From: Paracoccaceae bacterium
GTDB lineage: Bacteria; Pseudomonadota; Alphaproteobacteria; Rhodobacterales; Rhodobacteraceae
Reading direction: 5' to 3'
Assembly: GCA_019090405.1 (NCBI GenBank)
Contig: JAHRVZ010000082.1
Span: forward strand, 1-11,736
DNA: 11,736 nucleotides
Under the pieces are notes generated by a model. That model was not told where the DNA came from. It made no database searches and was given only the letters and a program-made list of their open reading frames with translations. The position numbers and the translations under genes were made by a program. Of this stretch, positions 5,930 through 11,736 are shown piece by piece. Positions within the stretch are counted from its first letter, which is position 1. Every line of letters starts with the position of its first letter.

Positions 5930-7813
5930 TCAGAACACAATGTTCAGCATTAACAGCGAAACGACGAGGAACAATACAGTCATGATCGAACCCGATTTGA
6001 CGAAGTCTTTCACTTTGTACCCCGCTGGTCCCATTATCAAAGCGTTTACCTGATGCGTCGGAATAATGAACGAATTCGATGTCGAGATCGCCACTGTCAA
6101 AGCAAACACAGCCGGATCACCCCCGGCAGCAACAGCGATTGAGACCGCAAGCGGCACAAGCAGCACAGTCGCGCCCACATTCGACATCACCAGTGAAAAC
6201 GCTGTTGCCAGAATTGCCACTCCGACCTGAAGTGACCAAATCGGCCAGCCATCCAGAATTATCAGGATATTCTGCGCAATCCACTCGGCGGTTCCGGTGT
6301 TCTGCACGGCCTGCCCAAGTGGGATCAGGCAGGCCAGCAGGAACACTGTGTTCCAGCCGACGGCATTATACGCCTCGTCAATACTTAGAACCCGCGACAA
6401 AAGCATGCCGACCGCTCCGGTCAGCAGACACAGTGACAAACGCACGTCGCTAAACAGTATCATCGAAAGCGATACGGCAAAGAAAAACAGCGCCCAGCCC
6501 ACTTTGTGTGGACGGAGTTCTTCTTGTGGAAAATCTGAGGTGACAATAACGAAATCGCGGTTCCGCTTTAGCTGAGTCAGGTTGTCCCATCTGGTATGAG
6601 CCACCAGCATGTCACCAGCGCAAAATTCCACCAGTCCAATCTGTGTCGGGTTGTGGCTATCGGTTTCCACGTGGCTAAGTGTGTCTTCACCGCGATGGAT
6701 CGCCAAAAGAGACAGCCCATAGGTTTTGCGAAACAACAGCTCGCGCGGGCATTTGCCTATCACTTTGCTGTCCGGCGGAATCACAACCTCGGCGATCCCG
6801 GCGTTGGTGGGTGCAAATTCCTCAACAAAAACGTCCAGTTCCGGCAGAACTGTCAGTCCGAATTTTTGGGCAAACTGATCAATTGCTGACTTGCGACCAA
6901 TGATGGCTAACCGGCATGGGGCTGCTATTTCCGCAGTCAGCACCTGCAACATCGAGGTTTTGCCACGATAAAAGGTAGAGATGATATAAAGATGGTTATC
7001 GTGGTTGATATCGGCCAAAATTTCACCGACCAACGGGCTGTCAGCCGGAACCATTACCTCAAAAACATCCGCCTTCAGGCCATAAACTCGCTTAAGATAA
7101 TCCTGCGTTCCCTGCCCGGTTCCGGTGCTGTCAGACTCATCTGCACTTGGAAGCACCCATCGTCCCAACAACAAAAAATACACTATACCCGTCAGGATAA
7201 GTGCGATGCCAATTGGCGTAACCGAAAACAGACTGAACACTTGCATTTTCTGATCTTTGGGCAATGTGGAATTTGCCGTCAGGATCAGGTCATTCAACAG
7301 GATCAGGGGGGATGATCCGACCATAGTCATTGTGCCGCCCAATATGGCGCAAAACCCCATCGGCATTAGTAGTCGGCTCAGCGGAATTCCAGACCGGGTA
7401 GAAATCCGGCTGACCACAGGCAAAAACAGCGCCGCAGCGCCAACATTCTGTAAGAAAGAAGAGATAAAACCGACACTGCCCGAAACAATTGGCAGCACCT
7501 TCGCCTCGGTTGAGCCGCCATGTTTGAGGATGACAGCCGCGACCTTATTCATGATCCCGGTTTTGTCGAGCCCGGCCCCGACGATCATCACTGCAATGAT
7601 CGAGATAACAGCGTTCGACGCAAACCCATCAAACAGACGGTTCACATCTGCCAGTTGCGCCAGGCCAGGAAGATAGCTGAGGATACCGATCAACACTAAA
7701 ACCAAAAGAGCGGCCAGATCAATTCTGATAATCTCGGAAACAAACAGGAATATCGTGAAAGCCAGAGCAGCCATGACGACGGCCATTTCAAACGAAAACG
7801 CTATTGTCTGCAT
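5930..7813 (-). CDS. SLC13-family permease with two internal RCK_C (TrkA-C) domains
   Basis: This 627-residue inner-membrane secondary transporter belongs to the SLC13/anion permease group. Membrane helices at about 8-220 and 437-626 surround a cytoplasmic insert (about 237-425). The insert reads as two RCK_C modules: EVMVPADSPLVGEIL (252-266) with LAIIGRK near 302-308, and EVVIPPDSKVIGKCPRELLF (342-361) with GDMLVAH near 400-406. The two membrane halves carry matched re-entrant motifs, FLQNVGAAALFLP (120-132) and MSNVGATVLLVPL (543-555), plus GGTMTMVGSSPLIL (159-172) and SFIIPTHQVNALI (581-593). The same architecture is known from sulfate and dicarboxylate carriers, so the substrate cannot be fixed. 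Closeness to cysG makes sulfate plausible. The start at 7813 has GGAGCAGGA just upstream. The gene is convergent with cysG. Confidence 0.87.
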   Translation of the reverse strand: MQTIAFSFEMAVVMAALAFTIFLFVSEIIRIDLAALLVLVLIGILSYLPGLAQLADVNRLFDGFASNAVISIIAVMIVGAGLDKTGIMNKVAAVILKHGGSTEAKVLPIVSGSVGFISSFLQNVGAAALFLPVVSRISTRSGIPLSRLLMPMGFCAILGGTMTMVGSSPLILLNDLILTANSTLPKDQKMQVFSLFSVTPIGIALILTGIVYFLLLGRWVLPSADESDSTGTGQGTQDYLKRVYGLKADVFEVMVPADSPLVGEILADINHDNHLYIISTFYRGKTSMLQVLTAEIAAPCRLAIIGRKSAIDQFAQKFGLTVLPELDVFVEEFAPTNAGIAEVVIPPDSKVIGKCPRELLFRKTYGLSLLAIHRGEDTLSHVETDSHNPTQIGLVEFCAGDMLVAHTRWDNLTQLKRNRDFVIVTSDFPQEELRPHKVGWALFFFAVSLSMILFSDVRLSLCLLTGAVGMLLSRVLSIDEAYNAVGWNTVFLLACLIPLGQAVQNTGTAEWIAQNILIILDGWPIWSLQVGVAILATAFSLVMSNVGATVLLVPLAVSIAVAAGGDPAVFALTVAISTSNSFIIPTHQVNALIMGPAGYKVKDFVKSGSIMTVLFLVVSLLMLNIVF

Positions 7814-8140
7814 AGTCCTGCTCCGCTCGCAATTTGAATGACATTCTCTAAGTGGCGGCGTCTGAAGGCAAGGTTAGGCCCACGGGACATGTTGTGGCAA
7901 GGAGTCATGGCTCAGATGACCAAGTTGTTGCGTTTCGTTCGGGTTAGATTTCCCAGCAGGAATTTCTCTCATGGGTTCCCATTGTGCAATTGTCTCAATG
8001 TCTTGGTTAGCAATAACAGGTTGCACTGCAAACTTGGCACAAATTTACCCGCCACTGACGGCCCCTGGGTAAATCACCACAGTAAACGTCTGGTTCGCTG
8101 CAATATTGTTGTTAGGGTGCAACAAGGGTCTCGGCGCAAC
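7814..8140. other. Intergenic region upstream of the SLC13 gene, with one inverted repeat
   Basis: No credible gene is seen in these 327 bp. The open plus-strand frame crossing it continues antisense into the next gene and has no coding character. The region should carry the SLC13 promoter and the 3' end of the membrane-protein transcript. Its clearest structure is the hairpin at 8043-8074. Confidence 0.5.
8043..8074 (-). terminator. Inverted repeat ATTTACCC / GGGTAAAT, possible terminator or 3' hairpin
   Basis: Perfect 8-bp arms at 8043-8050 and 8067-8074 enclose 16 bases that can add a GCC/GGC inner stem with a small bulge. It lies about 65 bases downstream of the stop codon of the minus-strand membrane protein. 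On that strand the stem is followed by only a short TTTG run, so rho-independent termination is uncertain. It could instead be an operator for the SLC13 gene. Confidence 0.3.
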
Positions 8141-8782
8141 TTACCGAGCATCCAGACGGTCAAACGGATCGGTATTCATTTTTTCCGGGAGTTCACGAGC
8201 TTCTTCGAATTCGGGCAAATAGAACCCTGTCCTCCACTTTTCGGGGAGGCGAACCATAACCGCCGAAATACGTTTGCTCCAAAGCGCGGCACGGCGGCGG
8301 GTGTCTTCGGCTTTGTTGGGATCACGTCGATGCAATCGGGCATACCATGCGGCCACCAATGCGCCGACCTTGTCAGGCCCAAGCGAAAAATAGGTGATCA
8401 AGGCAATCAATACGGCCAACAGGGTAAATGAAAGGACAAACCAAGGCATTAAGACAACAATGGTACAAAGCATCAGCATTGCGAGTAAACGAGTGGCATC
8501 CGGGCGACGAACAAATGCTGTTATTGATTGAATTAGAAACTGAATTGACGACCTGACCCAAATCAGAATTTTACCCTCCTTCACGGCTTTCCTTTGCTTC
8601 TTTAAGGGGGGCGGAGCATCGACGCGAACTGGGTCTTTGTGCCCCGTTGGCAAAGCGCCTTCTTCTTTAATCAGATTGCGAACAGTATTTATCACTGGGT
8701 CAAAATCGTTGTCTGGCCCGGGATCGTCAGCAACGCGGTCCGATCTGGGCGACTTCATTGGAAATGAAAAACCATCAATCAT
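8141..8782 (-). CDS. Hypothetical membrane protein with two central transmembrane helices
   Basis: I do not recognise a named family. With this start the protein has 213 residues. The hydrophilic, acidic-then-basic N-terminal region (to about residue 70) contains DPVINTVRNLIKEEGALPTG and a PPPLKKQRK stretch. Two adjacent transmembrane helices lie at about 98-134 (LLAMLMLCTIVVLMPWFVL, then FTLLAVLIALITYFSLG). The C-terminal tail is basic and helical and ends DPFDRLDAR. The short loop suggests a hairpin with both ends on the cytoplasmic side. The ATG at 8782 is preferred for a weak GGGGAT ribosome binding site. An in-frame ATG at 8794 would add four residues. Coding character is good over the whole length, and the charge pattern suggests a real protein. 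Neighbours give no clear function. Confidence 0.7.
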   Translation of the reverse strand: MIDGFSFPMKSPRSDRVADDPGPDNDFDPVINTVRNLIKEEGALPTGHKDPVRVDAPPPLKKQRKAVKEGKILIWVRSSIQFLIQSITAFVRRPDATRLLAMLMLCTIVVLMPWFVLSFTLLAVLIALITYFSLGPDKVGALVAAWYARLHRRDPNKAEDTRRRAALWSKRISAVMVRLPEKWRTGFYLPEFEEARELPEKMNTDPFDRLDAR

Positions 8783-8794
8783 ATTTATCCCCAT

Positions 8795-9159
8795 TATCGC
8801 ATATTCGAAATGCAGGAATCGTTTTCAGCCGAGGGTTCAGTTTTTTCTTGGTCCTTTTCCGTCAGGCAAGTTTGCACAGGTTTGCTGTTAGAACAGAAAT
8901 TTCGGCTATACCGCAATTCGGCGGCAAAAATATGGCACGACTGGTGGGACACGAAAGGGGTGTCTCATGGTCTCGACAACGAACACTATTGGACCGTCGG
9001 ATAACGTTTGGTGCCGGTATCCATCGCCAATATGCCAACCTCTGCTATGGATGCCTCTCTCACTTTGGTTAAGATGAAACCAGTTTTACACAATCAATGC
9101 CAGCGCGTAGAGGCATCCAACGCATCAGTTCAGCCAAACAATTTTCCATCTCGCAGGTC
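8795..9159. other. Gene-free stretch between membrane protein and YHS protein genes
   Basis: No convincing coding region is seen on either strand in these 365 bp. The region should hold the promoter of the membrane-protein gene near 8800-8900 and the 3' untranslated part of the YHS gene. The notable structure is the 11-bp inverted repeat spanning 9048-9119, with a small nested hairpin. Confidence 0.5.
9048..9119. repeat. 11-bp inverted repeat TGGATGCCTCT / AGAGGCATCCA enclosing 50 bp
   Basis: The perfect arms are at 9048-9058 and 9109-9119. The enclosed sequence contains a nested TGGTT/AACCA hairpin (9066-9070 with 9078-9082). It lies 41 bases beyond the YHS gene's stop codon. It could be a miniature element with terminal repeats, a structured 3' untranslated region or a small RNA. 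There is no U-run typical of a terminator. No target-site duplication is evident. Confidence 0.55.
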
Positions 9160-9678
9160 TTAGTTCGTTTCGGGTGCCGTTGAGGTGAAATTCGGAATCT
9201 TGCTAACCGAAGCCGCTGAATCCTCGATCCCCGACCAGTTGCCATTGGCAAGGCTGATATTGCCCGGGATGTCTTCCTCCCAGAATGTCACAACATTTTT
9301 GGTGATATTCAGGAACAATTTATCATCGACAATACGCCAAAGATTGGGGTTGCCCGGCACCTTGCCACCTTTGGATACTCCGTAAGCACAGTGGCCATCA
9401 TACTGTGGCGCATAATGCTCGGGATTTTCCAGGAACGTGTCCCGGTTCGCTTTGGTGGAAAACGCAAAGGTGGCATCATTGTAGTCAGCCGTGATGCTGG
9501 CAAGTCCCGGCACACCAGAAGTTTGCTGCGTCCCAACCGCATTTGACGCCAAACTTCGATAGGCCACGACATCATAGCCAGAGACCGCAAAGCCAGTACC
9601 GTCAATATATTGATCACCGGCAAAGGCAGGCAACCCAAGGGAAATCGCCGCCGCGGCAGCCAGAAAAAAGCGTTTCAT
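9160..9678 (-). CDS. Exported YHS-domain protein
   Basis: The 172-residue precursor starts with a clear Sec signal peptide, MKRFFLAAAAAISLGLPAFA, with likely cleavage after residue 20. The mature protein carries a YHS-type domain: VSGYDVVAYRS (32-42), FAFSTKANRDTFLENPEHYA (71-90), YDGHCAYGVSKGG (93-105), NPNLWRIVDDKLFLN (110-124) and the closing W...D..G.I..AN..W pattern (133-148). YHS domains are linked to metal or haem-related periplasmic roles, but this subfamily has no established biochemical function. His96 and Cys97 are possible ligands. The ATG at 9678 has an AGAGGA site 7-8 bases upstream. The gene sits downstream of the protease-nuclease gene on the same strand, but a terminator-like hairpin and nearly 200 bp separate them, so independent transcription is likely. 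Confidence 0.85.
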   Translation of the reverse strand: MKRFFLAAAAAISLGLPAFAGDQYIDGTGFAVSGYDVVAYRSLASNAVGTQQTSGVPGLASITADYNDATFAFSTKANRDTFLENPEHYAPQYDGHCAYGVSKGGKVPGNPNLWRIVDDKLFLNITKNVVTFWEEDIPGNISLANGNWSGIEDSAASVSKIPNFTSTAPETN

Positions 9679-9843
9679 TCAATCATCCTCTCGCAGATGT
9701 TAATCATCCAGTTCGCCAGCACCAGCGCCGGGTTGCTGATTACAATATGCTATACAATCCTGATGCAAAGGGGGGCTCACGCGGGTGTGTCCAACTATGA
9801 GGCGATGTGATCTACGATCAGAAACATGCGAATTATTGAAGAA

Positions 9844-9864
9844 CCGGGCGACATTGCCACCCGG
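9844..9864 (-). terminator. Rho-independent terminator-like hairpin after the protease-nuclease gene
   Basis: On the minus strand the RNA begins 6 bases after the stop codon. CCGGGUGGC pairs with GUCGCCCGG around an AAU loop, giving nine pairs with two wobbles, followed by UUCUUC. The stem is strong but the uridine tract is interrupted, so termination efficiency is uncertain. Confidence 0.6.
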
Positions 9865-9870
9865 CATTTG

Positions 9871-11736
9871 TTAGATTGCGATGTCTTCTACGCGGGCAAT
9901 CTCGCGACTGTTCCGGGCAATCGCTGTGCCGGCCAGATTTTCCATGCTCAGCAGGCTGAGCCGTTCAGAACTCTGCGTGATATCAACACCCTCATAAAAG
10001 CCGAAATCAAGCGATGTACGTTCGGTCAACTCTGCAACAGAAATCTGGAACAGGCGGAAAGGATCAAAATCAATCGCTTCGATATCGCTTAGCAGATCGT
10101 TCTGGGACAGCAGAAAGCAGGCGGCTGTCAGGTCGTCGTCATGGCCCCGGTACACAATCATCTTCCAGAAATCCCTTGGGATCAGAGCGCCACGGTATTC
10201 TGGATCATCATCGCTGAATATTGGCCCGGCAATCACCGACACGCGGATATCCTGAGTCGCTGCTTCTTCGAGGATGAGGTTTTCCAGCCGGCCCCAGACG
10301 CCACTACGGCTGGATTGATTGTATCGCTCATGCTGGGGGGCGATGTTGCTGTAATAGTACGAATCCTTGTTTGCCTGTCGTGCTTCTGGCACCGGTCCCC
10401 AGGCCAGATCCGCCCGTCGCGCGATATGTCCCCGGTCCAGCTTATTGCTTTGGTAGATCGAATTGTCCCACTGGACATCCGCCTTGAGCCTTGGGTCAAG
10501 CCGGAAACCGTGACCCCCAAGCTGAACTTTGCGCGCTCCGTCGATGTTCCATGCCACGAAACGTGCCAGCCGTCGTTTTGCACTCAGGCAGACCGAGAAA
10601 TGCGTATAAGGTATCGTTTGTGCCCGTCCAAAGTTAACCGCGTCCCTTTTGATCGACAGTGACATATCTGGCAATGGTGCGCTCACCCCAAGAAACTCGG
10701 CGTCAAATCCAGCCCGCGCACCGATTGCTTTTGCATCGTCGTCATCAATCGTGACGCCTGAAGGTTGAGTAAGTTCAAAGTTCAGCTTTTGCTGTACCGA
10801 ACGCGGGTAACAAGCCAGTGCATGTTCGTCCGGATTGCCGCTGCCTTCACCAGCAAAATGCAAACCAGCGAAGATATCTGTTCCTTCGTCTCCATCCGCA
10901 ATGACCCACAACGAACCTGAATCCCCACCCATGCTGATTTCGTTGTTGGGTGCGGGATGAACCGGATCAGGCCCAATTTCAAAGCCTCCTATCTCTTGTA
11001 CACCGGCATCGCCTCCATAGTTGATCTTGGCCATCACATCAGTACGACGCACAATCCCATAAGTCGTTTCTGTCGTACGACCACATTTGACAAGCGTATC
11101 GTCCAATTCCACGTTGGCCATGCGTATTGGCACCACATCCAGATCATGTATCGCCCGGTCGAACCCTCGGTTCTGCAGCCGTGCCAGCGCACAATCACCC
11201 GCCGCTCCCAAGTGGCTGCGGAGCAGTGTGCCGCAAAAGTTGTTGGCGATATTGTTGTCATCATGCGGACCCGGCTGAACGATAGGATCGCCGATCTCAC
11301 CGGTGTTGCCATGCAAAACATGCCAGTTCGAAAGGATGCAGGGGGCACCGGTTTCGCCATCAAAAACGATCATTCCCAAAGTGCCGGCTGTTCCGTCAAC
11401 ATGGCTTACGCTGGCACCGGGAACAACGGGGTCAAGGCGCGATTTCAAAATGCTCCCTGCTTCTGCGCTGACCAGTTCAAAGGAAGGCTCATAGCTTCTT
11501 TCAAGTACGTCCGTTACAACTGTGAAACCTTCGATTTCGATTTCGGTAGGCAGTTCTTTGCTCCCAAGGGACTCGATGACTGAGGCCTCTGCTTTCTGAC
11601 CAACGGTAAAGACAAGACCAACTTCCCCATCTCCATTTTTTCGACCAACGCCAATCGAAGTCACATTCGGGTCAAGCAGATAATCCGCACCCCGAGCACG
11701 TACATACCGGCGCAGAGCCTTGCGCAATTGGGATTC
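9871..11736 (-). CDS. Trypsin-like serine protease fused to DNA/RNA non-specific endonuclease; N-terminus cut by window edge
   Basis: At least 621 residues are encoded. The frame stays open to the right edge, so the true start probably lies outside. Residues below are numbered from the in-frame TTG at 11727. A small N-terminal domain (about 10-80, with NVTSIGVGRKNGDGEVGLVF) resembles the leading region of bacterial Nal1-like or trypsin-like proteins. The protease domain (about 100-315) shows a full triad: His136 in SNWHVL, Asp178 in AAGDCALARL and Ser270 in GGDSGS. The C-terminal domain (about 355-570) is a NUC/EndoG-type nuclease with DRGH (431-434, catalytic His434), SNIAPQ (460-465, metal-binding Asn461) and WGRLEN (478-483, Glu482). 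Both enzymes look active. No signal peptide can be judged without the start. The protease might process the nuclease or a shared target. A defence or toxin role is inference only. Confidence 0.88.
   Translation of the reverse strand, partial: ESQLRKALRRYVRARGADYLLDPNVTSIGVGRKNGDGEVGLVFTVGQKAEASVIESLGSKELPTEIEIEGFTVVTDVLERSYEPSFELVSAEAGSILKSRLDPVVPGASVSHVDGTAGTLGMIVFDGETGAPCILSNWHVLHGNTGEIGDPIVQPGPHDDNNIANNFCGTLLRSHLGAAGDCALARLQNRGFDRAIHDLDVVPIRMANVELDDTLVKCGRTTETTYGIVRRTDVMAKINYGGDAGVQEIGGFEIGPDPVHPAPNNEISMGGDSGSLWVIADGDEGTDIFAGLHFAGEGSGNPDEHALACYPRSVQQKLNFELTQPSGVTIDDDDAKAIGARAGFDAEFLGVSAPLPDMSLSIKRDAVNFGRAQTIPYTHFSVCLSAKRRLARFVAWNIDGARKVQLGGHGFRLDPRLKADVQWDNSIYQSNKLDRGHIARRADLAWGPVPEARQANKDSYYYSNIAPQHERYNQSSRSGVWGRLENLILEEAATQDIRVSVIAGPIFSDDDPEYRGALIPRDFWKMIVYRGHDDDLTAACFLLSQNDLLSDIEAIDFDPFRLFQISVAELTERTSLDFGFYEGVDITQSSERLSLLSMENLAGTAIARNSREIARVEDIAI

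Noticed and set aside
7838..8431. 197-codon open frame on the plus strand
   Set aside because: Its second half is antisense to the membrane-protein gene. The product has no domain-like or membrane pattern, and no good ribosome binding site precedes it.
8946..8966. GGGACAC/GTGTCTC hairpin
   Set aside because: Seven pairs including a wobble, no tract or context supporting a function. Expected by chance at this level.
10957..11583. 208-codon open frame on the plus strand
   Set aside because: It is wholly antisense to the protease domain, whose catalytic motifs clearly fix the coding strand and frame.

Overview
The window looks like a chromosomal segment of a marine alphaproteobacterium, most likely a Rhodobacteraceae (Roseobacter-type) species. 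This rests on protein-level resemblance: PhnW with its associated LysR regulator, the TrpD2/YbiB-like protein paired with CysG, and the YHS-domain exported protein. It also rests on moderate GC content and dense gene packing. No tRNA, rRNA, CRISPR array, insertion sequence or phage gene was seen.

Left part (1-3766): phosphorus metabolism. A truncated phnW (2-aminoethylphosphonate:pyruvate aminotransferase, minus strand) runs off the left edge. It is divergent from a LysR regulator, and the gap between them holds LysR-type inverted repeats. Convergent with the LysR gene, 7 bp away, is a Na+/Pi-cotransporter-family protein with a C-terminal PhoU-like domain. Upstream of that lies a possible small gene with a strong ribosome binding site that may be frameshifted. 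About 380 bp of AT-rich intergenic DNA follows.

Middle (3767-7813): a two-gene plus-strand operon encodes a TrpD2/YbiB-like protein and a siroheme synthase CysG. The CysG keeps its dehydrogenase/ferrochelatase half, but its methyltransferase half is degenerate and only about half length. The junction of the two genes carries three 15-bp tandem repeats. A convergent SLC13-family permease with two internal RCK_C (TrkA-C) domains follows. A sulfur link (siroheme for sulfite reductase, SLC13 for sulfate) is possible but not shown.

Right part (7814-11736): three minus-strand genes. They encode a conserved-looking membrane hypothetical, a secreted YHS-domain protein, and a long protein (5' end outside the window) that fuses a trypsin-like serine protease to a DNA/RNA non-specific (NUC/EndoG-type) endonuclease. 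Both catalytic centres of the last protein look intact. It is the most unusual gene here and the best candidate for an under-described system. A rho-independent terminator-like hairpin follows it. An 11-bp inverted repeat spanning 72 bp sits in the gene-free stretch before the YHS gene's 3' end.
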